Of a DNA stretch of 64,000 nucleotides, positions 44,706-54,441 are shown piece by piece. Position numbers and translations under genes: made by a program. Within the stretch, counting starts at the first letter, position 1; each line of letters begins with the position of its first letter. This DNA is from Candidatus Manganitrophaceae bacterium. Its GTDB lineage: Bacteria > Nitrospirota > Nitrospiria > SBBL01 > Manganitrophaceae. Location: the NCBI GenBank assembly GCA_016200325.1, contig JACQEZ010000008.1, positions 1-64,000 of the forward strand. Reading direction: 5' to 3'. The notes beneath the pieces are model-generated. The model was not told the DNA's origin, searched no databases, and was given only the letters and a program-made list of their open reading frames with translations.

Positions 44706-45454
44706 TGAAGTGTGATATAATAACACTTTTTCCCGGAATGGTAGAACCCGCTTTAAATCAGAGCATTTTAAAGCGGGCACAGGAGCGAGGACACTTGGAT
44801 GTCCGCGTTCACCAATTGCGGGATTTTGCCGTCGATAAACATCAGACCACCGATGACGTTCCTTACGGCGGCGGCCCCGGAATGGTCATGAAACCGGAGC
44901 CGATTTTTTCAGCCGTTGAAAAGGTCCGGCAAGAACGGGGGGAGATCCGGATCATTATGCCTTCACCCCAGGGGGCTTTGTTCGATCAAGGAATGGCCGA
45001 GCGTTTCTCGAAGGAAGAAAGAAGCCTCGTCTTTATTTGTGGGCATTACGAAGGGATCGATGCGCGTGTCAAAGAAGGACTGCCGGTCGAGGAGATCTCC
45101 ATTGGAGACTATATTCTCACCGGGGGGGAATTGGCCGCGCAGGTCATCATTGATGCCTCGGCACGACTGATTCCGGGGGTGTTGGGTGAGCCTGCTTCCC
45201 TCGAGGAAGAGTCTTTTTCATCCTCTCTTCTGGAGTATCCGCAGTATACGCGTCCAGCGGACTATCGAGGCCTGAGGGTTCCCGAAATTCTTATCTCTGG
45301 CAATCATAAAGCCATCCGTACGTGGAGGAAGCAGCAAGCGCTCCTCAGTACCCTTCGGAACCGGCCCGATTTGTTAGCAGATGCCTCTTTAACCGAGGAT
45401 GAAAGAGAATGGGTATCCCAGCAGCAGTGCGACGCGATCAAATTTCACTCTTGA
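44705..45454 (+). CDS. trmD: tRNA (guanine-37-N1)-methyltransferase
   Basis: A 249-residue SPOUT methyltransferase forming m1G37 in tRNAs. Seen: CDIITLFPGMVEP, the KHQTTDDVPYGGGPGMV block, CGHYEGIDARV and the trefoil-knot signature EISIGDYILTGGELA. Its ATG overlaps the rimM stop in TGATG, so translation is coupled. Confidence 0.97.
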   Translation: MKCDIITLFPGMVEPALNQSILKRAQERGHLDVRVHQLRDFAVDKHQTTDDVPYGGGPGMVMKPEPIFSAVEKVRQERGEIRIIMPSPQGALFDQGMAERFSKEERSLVFICGHYEGIDARVKEGLPVEEISIGDYILTGGELAAQVIIDASARLIPGVLGEPASLEEESFSSSLLEYPQYTRPADYRGLRVPEILISGNHKAIRTWRKQQALLSTLRNRPDLLADASLTEDEREWVSQQQCDAIKFHS

Positions 45455-45477
45455 ACTGAAGAAGGAGAATAAATTCA

Positions 45478-45897
45478 ATGGATCGGTTAGAGCGGTTGGA
45501 GAGAGGACTTCTGAAACCGGCGGTTGCTCAGATTAAAATCGGAGATACGGTCAGGGTTCATGTGAGAATCATCGAGGGAGAAAAAGAGCGCATCCAGGTT
45601 TACGAAGGGGTCGTCATCCGTAAGAAGGGGACACGCAACCGTGAAACCTTTACGGTCCGGAAGGTTTCGTATGGGGTCGGTGTCGAGCGGGTCTTTCCGC
45701 TTCACTCTCCTTACATCCCGCAGATCGATGTGGTTCGAGAGGGAAAGGTTCATCGTGCCAAGCTCTACTATCTCAGGGAGCGAACCGGTCAAGCGGCACG
45801 CATCAGCGAAAGAGAGCGGAGCAGCCCCTCGGTAAAGGCATCGGAGAAAACGGCAGCCCCGGCCGAGGAGCCGCAGACGGTGAAAGTCGAATCGTAG
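45478..45897 (+). CDS. rplS: 50S ribosomal protein L19
   Basis: A 139-residue L19. The core ([54 protein letters not shown]-like block) is complete. The C-terminal 30 residues after RERTGQ are an Ala/Glu/Ser/Lys-rich extension typical of some phyla. AAGAAGGAG precedes the ATG. Confidence 0.96.
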   Translation: MDRLERLERGLLKPAVAQIKIGDTVRVHVRIIEGEKERIQVYEGVVIRKKGTRNRETFTVRKVSYGVGVERVFPLHSPYIPQIDVVREGKVHRAKLYYLRERTGQAARISERERSSPSVKASEKTAAPAEEPQTVKVES

Positions 45898-45985
45898 TCC
45901 GAACGAAAGCGGCTCTCGATACCCTTGGCGGGCCTCCCCGTCCTTGGAGAGCTTCGACGTCGGGATAAAGACCAATGGACGAGAT

Positions 45986-46003
45986 GAGAGCGCTTCTGCT
46001 CTC
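45986..46003. terminator. short hairpin after rplS, weak terminator candidate
   Basis: GAGAGC pairs with GCTCTC around a 6-nt loop, followed by GCCTGTTTTC. The stem is only 6 bp and the T run short, so termination would be partial; it lies between rplS and rnhB. Confidence 0.3.
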
Positions 46004-46069
46004 GCCTGTTTTCGATGACATCTGCCATTCTCCTTAAGGTTCATCTATCATGGGGTGCTTTGACGGGTG

Positions 46070-46699
46070 ATGCCTCTCGATACCGAAGAAGCGCGTCGTT
46101 TATTTAAAATGACCCTCTTTGAGAGGATCCTTTCCTTAGACGGATATCGACAGGTCTGCGGGATCGATGAGGCAGGGAGAGGTCCATTGGCCGGCCCTGT
46201 CGTCGCTGCAGCGGTGATTCTCCCCGCCGCGATTTCCCTTCCCGGGATTCGAGATTCAAAACTGCTTACGGCAAAGCAACGGGAAGCATTTTATGAGCGA
46301 ATTCTGCAGGAAGCGATCGCCGTCGGGGTTGGCGTCGTTGACAATATTACGATAGACGAAATCAACATCTTGCAGGCGACTTACCTGGCGATGCAGAAAA
46401 GCCTGCAATCCCTTCGCATTCAACCCGACTACCTGTTGATTGACGCGCTAACCCTTCCGAATACCGCCATCCCGCAGCGAGGCCTGATCCGAGGAGACAA
46501 TCTCTCCGTCTCCATTGCAGCGGCTTCCATCGTCGCAAAGGTCACCCGGGACCGCTTGATGGACCAATATCATCAAGAATTCCCGAGTTATAATTTTATC
46601 TCGCATAAGGGATATGGGACGGGAGAGCATTTAAAGAATATTCGGATGTTCGGCCCCTGTCACATCCATCGGAAAAGCTTCCGAGGGGTTCTCTCATGA
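46070..46699 (+). CDS. rnhB: ribonuclease HII
   Basis: A 209-residue endonuclease that removes single ribonucleotides from DNA. The acidic catalytic site shows in CGIDEAGRGPLAGPVVAAAV, DALTLP and the HKGYGTGEH block. The first codon could also be the GTG at 46067. It overlaps yraN by 4 bp (ATGA). Confidence 0.95.
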   Translation: MPLDTEEARRLFKMTLFERILSLDGYRQVCGIDEAGRGPLAGPVVAAAVILPAAISLPGIRDSKLLTAKQREAFYERILQEAIAVGVGVVDNITIDEINILQATYLAMQKSLQSLRIQPDYLLIDALTLPNTAIPQRGLIRGDNLSVSIAAASIVAKVTRDRLMDQYHQEFPSYNFISHKGYGTGEHLKNIRMFGPCHIHRKSFRGVLS

Positions 46700-47061
46700 C
46701 CGGAAGGGAAGGGGAGAAGATCGCCGCCGAGTTCCTTTTAAAAAAAGGATATCGTATTCTGGAGCGTAACTTCCGGACCCGTTTCGGAGAAATCGACATC
46801 ATCGCACAAGACGGAAAAATGCTCGTCTTCGTGGAGGTGAAGGCAAGGTCCAGCGATCAATTCGGCGCTCCCCAACTGGCCGTCAATACAAAAAAGCAGG
46901 TGAAGATGAGCCGTGTCGCACTCGCCTACATGAGCCAAAAAAAAATGGATGCCTGTGAGTGCCGGTTTGACGTCGTCGGGATTAGGGCTCAAATGGGAGC
47001 GCCGCGGATTGAACATTTCAGAGATGCTTTTGAAGCGTTGGAAACAGGAACAGGATGTTAA
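46696..47061 (+). CDS. YraN-family (UPF0102) nuclease-fold protein
   Basis: A 121-residue member of the UPF0102 family, with the restriction-endonuclease-like fold: GEKIAAEFLLKKGYRILERN, FRTRFGEIDIIAQDG, VFVEVKARSS with Glu/Asp/Glu-Lys catalytic residues. The function of YraN is not settled. It typically sits next to rnhB, as here, and overlaps the next gene by 7 bp. Confidence 0.92.
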   Translation: MTGREGEKIAAEFLLKKGYRILERNFRTRFGEIDIIAQDGKMLVFVEVKARSSDQFGAPQLAVNTKKQVKMSRVALAYMSQKKMDACECRFDVVGIRAQMGAPRIEHFRDAFEALETGTGC

Positions 47062-47468
47062 GCGGTATTAACACCGATATTCAGTTTAAGGGTGAGGTGT
47101 ATCACATCCAAACGGAAGATGGAGGCGCAACGAATCCGGTCATTACGACTCTCTTATTTAAAGGGGGGGCGATCTGCAGCTCCAAAAAAACCAGCTATGC
47201 CGACATCCTTGAGTCACCGTCGTTTCAAGAGGTGGTCAGAGAGTTGATGAAGGAACAGCATAAAGGGATGGTCCGTGATCTGGCGGCGGGAAAATTCGAA
47301 TCGGCTCCCCCGCGCCCCAAGGAGGCACCGTCCGCCGAGAAAACCGAGACCGGCCCAACCCCAAAATCAAAGAACGCTTCGCCCTCACCCCAGTCGCCGA
47401 ATCAGAAGAAAACATTGGACGATTTAATTTTAGATTATCTTTCCGAGAAGGAAGAAAACACCGACTAG
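47055..47468 (+). CDS. conserved protein of unknown function
   Basis: A 137-residue protein. The first 70 residues are well structured (LSGINTDIQFKGEVYHIQTEDGG, TTLLFKGGAICSSKKTSYADI, ESPSFQEVVRELMKEQHKGM). A Pro/Lys/Ser-rich linker follows (about 78-118) and the end is a short helix. I know the N-terminal block as a conserved bacterial domain of unknown function. It is co-transcribed with rnhB and yraN. Confidence 0.75.
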   Translation: MLSGINTDIQFKGEVYHIQTEDGGATNPVITTLLFKGGAICSSKKTSYADILESPSFQEVVRELMKEQHKGMVRDLAAGKFESAPPRPKEAPSAEKTETGPTPKSKNASPSPQSPNQKKTLDDLILDYLSEKEENTD

Positions 47469-47620
47469 ACCGCCTCCTGAATGATCTCTTTACCGATGCG
47501 GACGGGACCTCGCCATACGGATGCTTATTTCGAAAAGAGGTCACCGATTCCATCTTCCGAACGCCGGCGCCCTCCTTTGTTTAGATAATCGGTTATGATT
47601 AGAACAGTTTAGGATAAAAA

Positions 47621-48289
47621 ATGATCCAGATGTTTCATGTCTATAAATATTACGGCAAGGATCATGTGGCCCTAGATGATATTAATTTAAAAATCGAAAA
47701 AGGGGAATTCGTCTTTCTCGTCGGGTCAAGCGGCGCAGGAAAATCGACATTGCTCAAGCTGATCTTTTGTGAGGAGAGCGCGGAGCAAGGACAGATCCTC
47801 ATCAGCGGTAAAAACATCTCTCGTTTAACGGCATCTCAGATTCCGTTCCTTCGGCGCAATGTCGGTTTCGTTTTCCAAGATTTTAAACTCATCCGGAGAA
47901 AAACGGTTTTTGATAACATTGCGCTCCCCTTAGAAATTGTCGGCGCCTCCGGCTCCGAGGTGCGACGGCGGGTCCAGGAGGTCTTAAAGTTGGTCCAACT
48001 GGAGCACCGCCGGAATCAGTTTCCGCAATACCTCTCGGGCGGGGAGCAACAACGGGTCGCCATCGCCCGCGCCATCGTGAACCATCCCCCGCTCTTGCTG
48101 GCGGATGAACCGACCGGCAATCTGGACGACGCGCTGTCGGTAGAGATCATGGATCTATTGAAGAATATCCATATTCATGGGACGACGGTCGTCGTCGCCA
48201 CCCACCGTCAGCATCCGATGGTGAAAATGGCAAAGCGAACCATCCTTCTTCAAAAGGGAAAGATCGTTTCCGATGGGATGTTAGGATGA
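47621..48289 (+). CDS. ftsE: cell-division ATP-binding protein FtsE
   Basis: A 222-residue ABC ATPase. Walker A is [12 protein letters not shown], the signature [14 protein letters not shown], Walker [13 protein letters not shown] and the H-loop in THRQH. With FtsX it forms a transporter-like complex that activates cell-wall hydrolysis at the septum. It is followed by ftsX with a 4-bp overlap. Confidence 0.95.
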   Translation: MIQMFHVYKYYGKDHVALDDINLKIEKGEFVFLVGSSGAGKSTLLKLIFCEESAEQGQILISGKNISRLTASQIPFLRRNVGFVFQDFKLIRRKTVFDNIALPLEIVGASGSEVRRRVQEVLKLVQLEHRRNQFPQYLSGGEQQRVAIARAIVNHPPLLLADEPTGNLDDALSVEIMDLLKNIHIHGTTVVVATHRQHPMVKMAKRTILLQKGKIVSDGMLG

Positions 48290-49206
48290 GACAGCTTGTC
48301 TATTTTGTGAGATCGGCGATCGAAAATATTCAGACCAACCGGCTGATCGCCTTCTTTTCTCTGATATCATTAAGTTTGACCTTAATGTTGTTTGGAGTTT
48401 TTCTCCTTTTCTATTATAATGTTGAAATTCTCCTCCGGTCGATGCAGGAAGATGTTCAATTCAGCATTTATCTCTCGGAAGGAGCCGATGACGACGCGAT
48501 TCGGGTGATTAAGGATAAGTTATCGTCGGACGATCGTATCTCCTCCGTGAAATATATTTCGAAAGGAGAAGCGCTCGATATCTTCAAGAAGGAGTTTCAT
48601 GACGAATCGCTCTTAAAGAGTTTGGGAGGAAATCCGCTGCCGGCCTCTTTCGAGGTAAAGGTAAAAGCGGCTTATCAAGAGCCTCGCCAACTTTCGGTCA
48701 TGGTCGATCGCTTTAAAAAGCTTTCGGGGGTGGAGGAGGTCGAATTTGGATCGGAATGGCTTCAGAATCTCGATGCATTTCTCAAGCTCCTCCGGAAAAT
48801 CGGGATCGGAATCGGCGGCCTCCTCGCCGTCGCAATCGTGACGATTATTGCCAATACGGTTCGGCTTCACTTCTATAATAGGAAGGACGAAATTGAGATA
48901 TTGTGGCTGATCGGCGCCACACATCGCTTTATAAAAATTCCTTTTTTTATAGAAGGAGCGCTGATCGGACTCCTCAGCGGGGGGATGTCGGTTCTCATGC
49001 TCTTCGGCATCTTTCGGGCGGCTCAAACGCATCTCCAATCCATCGGTGGAATGATCGGCGGTTTCCTGAACCTCCTTTTTCTCCCCCTGCCGTTTCTGCT
49101 CGGCATTACGCTCGGGGGAGGGGTTCTGGGCGGCATTGCCGGATTTGTCTCTCTCTCGGCCTTAATGAGGCCTCAAATTCCAGCCGATGGTCAAAAACGG
49201 GGTTAA
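48286..49206 (+). CDS. ftsX: cell-division protein FtsX
   Basis: A 306-residue four-helix membrane protein of the FtsEX complex. An N-terminal helix, a periplasmic loop (about 55-165; FSIYLSEGADDDAIR) that contacts the hydrolase activator and three C-terminal helices are visible. It overlaps the next gene, the envC-like activator, by 20 bp. Confidence 0.93.
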   Translation: MRQLVYFVRSAIENIQTNRLIAFFSLISLSLTLMLFGVFLLFYYNVEILLRSMQEDVQFSIYLSEGADDDAIRVIKDKLSSDDRISSVKYISKGEALDIFKKEFHDESLLKSLGGNPLPASFEVKVKAAYQEPRQLSVMVDRFKKLSGVEEVEFGSEWLQNLDAFLKLLRKIGIGIGGLLAVAIVTIIANTVRLHFYNRKDEIEILWLIGATHRFIKIPFFIEGALIGLLSGGMSVLMLFGIFRAAQTHLQSIGGMIGGFLNLLFLPLPFLLGITLGGGVLGGIAGFVSLSALMRPQIPADGQKRG

Positions 49207-50386
49207 AAATTTTGGCATCTGGATTCTCTTCTTCTCTACACTGACTCTCTCAGAGATGAAAGTGGAGGCGGCGGTTGAAAAGGGGCCGTCGATCAATGAT
49301 AAGCTCAGCCGAGAGAAAAAGGAGCTCGAAAAATTAAAAGGGGAGATCGAGGAAAAGCGGGATAAAAACATTACGATCAAAAAGAGAGAGGGCTCTGTTC
49401 TCTCGCAGCTGGAGGAGATGGATCGGCGGCTTCGCATTCTTCAAAAAGAGGCCGACCTCATTGAGCTGAAGATGAAGGAGAAGGACAGCGAGATGGGCGA
49501 TCTCTCGGGGGTCATCAGAAACTTAAACCAAGACATCCAAGGGAAGAAGGTCGCCATATCGAAGCGGCTCCGAACGATCTATCAGGAAAGACAGGCCGGG
49601 TCTCTTAAGATTTTATCGGCCGCGCGCGACTATCCCGATTTCATGAGACGGCTTCACTATTTGAGGACGATTGCACAGAAAGAGGGAGAGATGCTCTCTC
49701 AATTCAAAGAAAGACATGCCGAGCTGGAAGAGAAAGGCCGTCAGTTGGGCGCCGTCAAAGAACACCTGGTAAAGGACAAAGAGGCCTTGGCGGAAAAATT
49801 GGTCGAGATCCGCTCCGAGAAGAGAAAGAAAGATCAATTTTTAGCACGCGTTCGAAATGAGAGAACTTTTTATGAACGATCTCTGGCGGAACTCGACGAG
49901 TCGTCGCTCCAGCTCCAGACGATCATCAAGAAACTGGAGGAGGAAAAAAAGCGGCTTCAACAACCGGCTGGAGATAAATTTTCGAAAGAAAAGGGCCGAT
50001 TGACCTGGCCGAATGACGGGCAGATCGTTTCACTTTTTGGGCGGCAAAAACATCCGAAGTTTGATACTTTTATTTTTAAAAAAGGAATTGAGATCGAACC
50101 CTCAAAGGGAGATCAGGTTCGATCGGTTTATGACGGCGTGATCATCTTTGCAAATTGGTTCCGTGGATATGGGATGGTGATTATCGTCGATCACGGAGAA
50201 AACTATTATTCCATTTATGCCCACCTTGCGAAGCTGTTGGTCTCCGTCGGCGACCGGGTGGGAAAGAACGTGCCGATTGGGCAGGTCGGCGAGACCGGCC
50301 TTTCCCAAGGGAGCAATCTTTATTTTGAAATTCGGCATCAGGGGGAGCCGCTGGATCCGTTGGCCTGGCTCCAAAGGAAGCGATGA
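49187..50386 (+). CDS. EnvC-like murein hydrolase activator with degenerate LytM domain
   Basis: A 399-residue exported protein: signal peptide, a long coiled coil (about 30-270, rich in Glu/Lys heptads) and a C-terminal M23/LytM fold (about 280-395; SVYDGVIIFANWFRGYGMVIIVDHG, YSIYAHL). The M23 zinc ligands are changed: the H-x-G-x-D block reads FKKGIEI and HLHFE reads NLYFEI. As in E. coli EnvC, it is therefore probably not a hydrolase but switches on amidases under FtsEX control. Confidence 0.9.
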   Translation: MVKNGVKNFGIWILFFSTLTLSEMKVEAAVEKGPSINDKLSREKKELEKLKGEIEEKRDKNITIKKREGSVLSQLEEMDRRLRILQKEADLIELKMKEKDSEMGDLSGVIRNLNQDIQGKKVAISKRLRTIYQERQAGSLKILSAARDYPDFMRRLHYLRTIAQKEGEMLSQFKERHAELEEKGRQLGAVKEHLVKDKEALAEKLVEIRSEKRKKDQFLARVRNERTFYERSLAELDESSLQLQTIIKKLEEEKKRLQQPAGDKFSKEKGRLTWPNDGQIVSLFGRQKHPKFDTFIFKKGIEIEPSKGDQVRSVYDGVIIFANWFRGYGMVIIVDHGENYYSIYAHLAKLLVSVGDRVGKNVPIGQVGETGLSQGSNLYFEIRHQGEPLDPLAWLQRKR

Positions 50387-50422
50387 CCGGGAAACCGGTG
50401 ATATCAGCAAGGAGGAATATTC

Positions 50423-51784
50423 ATGACTTTTACCAAACGGGCACGAATCACCTTTCTGGTGATGATCATATTCGGTGTATTCGGTATGAGCATCTTTGCA
50501 GGAAGGGATCTCGAAGGCAAGGTGACCGCCGAGACGGACAGCTATGAAGATTTAAAGCTTTTTTCAGAAGTGCTTTCGAGCCTTCAGAAAAACTACGTCG
50601 AGCCGGTGAAGAGCAAGGAACTCGTCTATGGCGCAGTGAAGGGGATGCTGAATACCTTGGATGCCCACTCCGCCTTCATGCCCCCCGAAGTTTATAAAGA
50701 GATGCAGGTCGATACGAAGGGAGAATTCGGGGGACTCGGCCTTCAGATCGGGATGAAGGAGAATAAGCTGGTCGTCATCGCCCCGATCGAGGGAACGCCC
50801 GCCGACGTCGCCGGGATCAAACCGGGGGATGTGATTCTTAAAGTAGATGATCAGACGCTGACCAAAGAGACCAGCCTCATGGAGGCGGTCAACAAGATGC
50901 GGGGTGAGCGGGGGTCGAAAGTTCATCTGACGATTCAGCGGGACCAGGTCGCCAATCCGATGACCTTTGAACTCGTCCGGGACATCATCCGGATTCAAAG
51001 CGTCAAATCAAAAGTCCTTGAGCCCGGCATCGGCTATGTTCGGCTCACCCAATTTCAAGAGCAGACCGCGCACGATCTCACCAAGGCGGTCTCAAAATTG
51101 CGGGAAAGCAATATTCACTCGCTCATTCTCGATCTGAGGAACAACCCCGGAGGGCTCCTGACCTCTGCGGTCGAAGTGAGCGAACAATTTCTAGAGAGCG
51201 GAAAGTTGATCGTCTTCATTAAAGGACGGGACGGAAAGCGCGATGAGTATATCGCCAGCAATTCGGCGGCATTAAAAGACATCCCGCTGATCGTCCTCGT
51301 GAATGAAGGAAGCGCTTCCGCCTCGGAGATTGTTTCCGGCGCCCTCCAAGACTGGGGAAGGGCGGTCGTGGTCGGAACGCAAACCTTCGGAAAAGGTTCC
51401 GTTCAGACGATTCTTCCGCTCTCGGACGGCTCGGCCCTCCGTTTGACGACGGCGAAATATTATACGCCGAAAGGCCGTTCGATTCAGAATACCGGGATCG
51501 ATCCCGACATCACGGTGAAACCGAACCTTCCAAAAGAGGTTAAAAACGGTCCGGTTCTCCGCGAAAGGGATTTGGAACGCCATTTGAAAAATGAGCTCAA
51601 ACCGGACTCCGACAAGATCGAGGCGCCGGCGCCGCGTCCGATGGAAGATGCGACCGGGATCAGCGAGCCGTCCCCGGAGAAAGAAGAAGACATTCAGCTC
51701 CAAAAAGCGATCGATCTGCTGAAGAGCTGGAGAATATTTAAAGACTTGGCCCCTCAACTCACCGCGCAAAAGAACAGCCGATAA
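50423..51784 (+). CDS. C-terminal processing peptidase (S41)
   Basis: A 453-residue periplasmic serine protease of the CtpA/Prc type. An N-terminal helix serves as signal or anchor, then helical region, PDZ domain (about 80-180; GLGLQIGMKENKLVVIAP, AGIKPGDVIL) and the protease fold with the catalytic Ser in NEGSASASEI and Lys in FGKGSVQT. The last 80 residues are charged and low in complexity. It follows the envC-like gene; Ctp-type proteases control cell-wall hydrolases. Confidence 0.93.
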   Translation: MTFTKRARITFLVMIIFGVFGMSIFAGRDLEGKVTAETDSYEDLKLFSEVLSSLQKNYVEPVKSKELVYGAVKGMLNTLDAHSAFMPPEVYKEMQVDTKGEFGGLGLQIGMKENKLVVIAPIEGTPADVAGIKPGDVILKVDDQTLTKETSLMEAVNKMRGERGSKVHLTIQRDQVANPMTFELVRDIIRIQSVKSKVLEPGIGYVRLTQFQEQTAHDLTKAVSKLRESNIHSLILDLRNNPGGLLTSAVEVSEQFLESGKLIVFIKGRDGKRDEYIASNSAALKDIPLIVLVNEGSASASEIVSGALQDWGRAVVVGTQTFGKGSVQTILPLSDGSALRLTTAKYYTPKGRSIQNTGIDPDITVKPNLPKEVKNGPVLRERDLERHLKNELKPDSDKIEAPAPRPMEDATGISEPSPEKEEDIQLQKAIDLLKSWRIFKDLAPQLTAQKNSR

Positions 51785-51863
51785 TTTCGGGCGGATCGTC
51801 TTTCGAGTCTCGGAAGACGATCCGCTCTCCCTCAATTTTTTTTATCCAAAGTCAATTTGGTAC

Positions 51864-51891
51864 TTGATTTTAACAACCCTGTTGTTATATA
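51864..51891 (+). promoter_or_regulatory. groESL promoter
   Basis: TTGATT (51864-51869) and TATATA (51886-51891) with a 16-nt spacer immediately upstream of the CIRCE element. Confidence 0.6.
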
Positions 51892-51896
51892 TCTTA

Positions 51897-51923
51897 TTAG
51901 CACTCAGGACGAGAGAGTGCTAA
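51897..51923. promoter_or_regulatory. CIRCE operator (HrcA-binding)
   Basis: A perfect TTAGCACTC-N9-GAGTGCTAA inverted repeat, located at the expected transcription start of groESL. It implies control by the HrcA repressor, which is not in the window. Confidence 0.97.
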
Positions 51924-51995
51924 TCAAGCAACTCTCCATCTCTATATTCGAAACTTATTCATTCCAATTCACTTTTTTGTTAAGGAGGGAGGCCA

Positions 51996-52280
51996 ATGGC
52001 ACAGGCGACTAAAACAGCCGTTAAATTTAAACCGCTCAAAGAGAGGGTATTTGTCAGCTACTCAGGCGAACTTGAGAAGACCTCCGGAGGGCTCTACATT
52101 CCCGACGCTGCAAAAGAAAAACCCCAGCGAGGCAAAATTGAGGCGGTGGGCAGCGAGGTGAAGGGGGTGAAGGTCGGGGATACCATCCTTTTCGATAAGT
52201 ATTCCGGCAGCAAGATCACCTTGGAGAACCAAGAGTTTTTAATTCTGAAAGAAGAGGACATTTTAGGTATTCTCGAATAA
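51996..52280 (+). CDS. groES: co-chaperonin GroES
   Basis: A 94-residue Hsp10 lid of the GroEL chamber. FKPLKERVFV, TSGGLYIPDAAKEKPQ and GDTILFDKYSG are conserved, as is the mobile-loop segment. AAGGAGGG precedes the ATG. It is 42 bp upstream of groEL and shares the CIRCE promoter. Confidence 0.97.
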   Translation: MAQATKTAVKFKPLKERVFVSYSGELEKTSGGLYIPDAAKEKPQRGKIEAVGSEVKGVKVGDTILFDKYSGSKITLENQEFLILKEEDILGILE

Positions 52281-52322
52281 CCTAACCGGTAATGTAACCT
52301 GCTCAACGAAGGAGGAAAATCG

Positions 52323-53951
52323 ATGGCAAAGCAGATGATTTTCAGCGATGACGCCCGGGCGGCCATCCTGAGAGGTGTCAATCAACTTAGCAATGCGGTG
52401 AAGGCGACACTCGGCCCCAAGGGACGGAATGCCGTGATTGAGAAAAAATTCGGCGCTCCGACCATTACGAAAGACGGCGTCACCGTGGCAAAAGAAATCG
52501 AGTTAAAAGATCCTTATGAAAATATGGGTGCCCAGCTGGTGAAAGAGGTCGCGAGCAAAACATCCGACGTGGCCGGCGACGGAACCACGACTGCAACGGT
52601 TTTGGCTCAGGCCATCTTCCGGGAAGGGGTGAAGAACCTCTCTGCCGGCGCGAATGCAATGGAGTTGAAGCGGGGAATCGACAAAGGGGTTGAAGTTGTA
52701 ATCGAAGAGCTCAAGAAGATCTCCCGGCCCTGCCAAACTAAAAAAGAAATTGCCCAAATCGGTATCATCTCCGCAAACAATGACAAAACGATCGGCGATT
52801 TAATCGCCGAGGCGATGGAGAAGGTCGGGAAAGACGGCGTCATCACCGTTGAAGAAGCGAAAAGCATGACGACCTCTCTTGATGTGGTCGAAGGAATGCA
52901 GTTCGACCGCGGTTATATCTCTCCGTATTTCGTGACCGATTCCGAGAGAATGGAAGTGGCTTTAGAAGATGCTTTCATTCTGATCAATGAAAAGAAAGTT
53001 TCCACCATGAAGGATCTTCTACCGGTTCTCGAGCAGGTCGCCAAGATGGGACGTCCCCTCTTGATCATTGCGGAGGATATCGAGGGAGAGGCGTTGGCGA
53101 CCCTCGTCGTCAACAAGCTGCGCGGCACCCTTCAAGTCGCTGCAGTGAAAGCCCCCGGTTTTGGGGATCGGAGAAAGGCGATGCTTGAAGATATCGCCAT
53201 CCTCACCGGCGGTCAGGTCATTTCAGAAGATCTCGGACTGAAGCTTGAGAATGTCAAGATCTCCGATCTCGGACGCGCCAAACGGATCACCATCGACAAG
53301 GACAACACCACCATCGTCGAAGGTGCCGGAGACGCCCATAAAATCCAGGGCCGGGTAAAGCAGATCAAAGCCCAGGTCGAGGAAACAACTTCCGATTATG
53401 ATCGTGAGAAACTTCAGGAACGGCTCGCGAAGATTGTCGGAGGGGTTGCGGTGATCAATGTCGGTGCCGTGACGGAGACAGAGATGAAGGAGAAAAAAGC
53501 GCGGGTTGAGGATGCGCTTCATGCCACGAAAGCGGCTGTTGAGGAAGGGATCGTCCCCGGTGGGGGAGTCGCCCTGCTCCGATGTATCTCGGCACTCGAG
53601 AAGGTGAAGGTAGATGGAGATCAAAAGGTCGGCATCGATATCGTTCGCCGAGCCTTGGAAGAGCCGATCCGGCAAATTGCTGAAAATGCCGGTGTCGAAG
53701 GCTCTATCGTGGTAGAACGGGTCAAGCGTGAGAGTGGCGCAAACGGATTCGATGCTGGCTCGGAAACCTACGTCGACATGGTTCAGGCCGGGATCATCGA
53801 CCCTACCAAGGTCACCCGTACTGCGCTTCTGAACGCAGCCAGCGTTGCCGGATTAATGCTGACGACCGAGGTGATGGTGGCCGATATCCCTGAGGAAAAA
53901 CCGAAGGGGGCACCGGCCATGCCGGGCGGCGGAATGGGCGACATGTACTAA
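52323..53951 (+). CDS. groEL: chaperonin GroEL
   Basis: A 542-residue Hsp60. ATP site [25 protein letters not shown] and [13 protein letters not shown] are all present. The C-terminal tail is short and ends GGGMGDMY instead of the usual long GGM repeat. Single groEL copy in this region. Confidence 0.98.
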   Translation: MAKQMIFSDDARAAILRGVNQLSNAVKATLGPKGRNAVIEKKFGAPTITKDGVTVAKEIELKDPYENMGAQLVKEVASKTSDVAGDGTTTATVLAQAIFREGVKNLSAGANAMELKRGIDKGVEVVIEELKKISRPCQTKKEIAQIGIISANNDKTIGDLIAEAMEKVGKDGVITVEEAKSMTTSLDVVEGMQFDRGYISPYFVTDSERMEVALEDAFILINEKKVSTMKDLLPVLEQVAKMGRPLLIIAEDIEGEALATLVVNKLRGTLQVAAVKAPGFGDRRKAMLEDIAILTGGQVISEDLGLKLENVKISDLGRAKRITIDKDNTTIVEGAGDAHKIQGRVKQIKAQVEETTSDYDREKLQERLAKIVGGVAVINVGAVTETEMKEKKARVEDALHATKAAVEEGIVPGGGVALLRCISALEKVKVDGDQKVGIDIVRRALEEPIRQIAENAGVEGSIVVERVKRESGANGFDAGSETYVDMVQAGIIDPTKVTRTALLNAASVAGLMLTTEVMVADIPEEKPKGAPAMPGGGMGDMY

Positions 53952-53985
53952 ACGAAATCGCCATAAAGGCAACTCTTTTCCAGAT

Positions 53986-54032
53986 GAAAACCCTCCATGG
54001 TTGGCTCAATCATGGGGGGTTTTCATTTTTTT
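53986..54032 (+). terminator. rho-independent terminator after groEL
   Basis: GAAAACCCTCCATG (53986-53999) pairs with CATGGGGGGTTTTC (54011-54024) with one mismatch, followed by ATTTTTTT. It ends the groESL unit. Confidence 0.85.
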
Positions 54033-54037
54033 CATGT

Positions 54038-54066
54038 TTGACTTGATGGGGTAACTCGGCTAGAAT
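54038..54066 (+). promoter_or_regulatory. trxA promoter
   Basis: TTGACT (54038-54043) and TAGAAT (54061-54066) with a 17-nt spacer, 28 bp before the trxA ATG. Confidence 0.65.
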
Positions 54067-54094
54067 AAATTCAACTTTTCAGAAAGGGGATGAG

Positions 54095-54427
54095 ATGAGT
54101 CAAGCAGTCAAAATATCCGGTCAAAAGTGGGAAGACGAAGTCCTTAAAGCGCCCGGCTCCGTCATGGTTGACTTCTGGGCCGCCTGGTGTGGTCCGTGCC
54201 AAATGATCGCTCCGACGATCGATGAGCTCGCAGTAGAGTATGCCGGAAAATTAAAGGTCTGCAAACTGAACACGGATGAGAACCCTGAAATCGCCGGACG
54301 CTATCAAATTATGGGGATTCCGACCCTCCTTTTTTTTAAGGACGGGAAGCTCGTCGATAAGATTGTAGGCGCCGCCTCTAAGAAACAATTCAAACAGAAG
54401 ATTGATAGCCTCCTTTCATCCTCCTAA
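54095..54427 (+). CDS. trxA: thioredoxin
   Basis: A 110-residue thioredoxin with the WCGPC active site at residues 31-35, the buried Asp region ([11 protein letters not shown]) and the cis-Pro GIPTLL. It receives electrons from TrxB and reduces cytosolic disulfides. AAAGGGG precedes the ATG. Confidence 0.96.
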   Translation: MSQAVKISGQKWEDEVLKAPGSVMVDFWAAWCGPCQMIAPTIDELAVEYAGKLKVCKLNTDENPEIAGRYQIMGIPTLLFFKDGKLVDKIVGAASKKQFKQKIDSLLSSS

Positions 54428-54441
54428 GTTACTCCAGGTCC

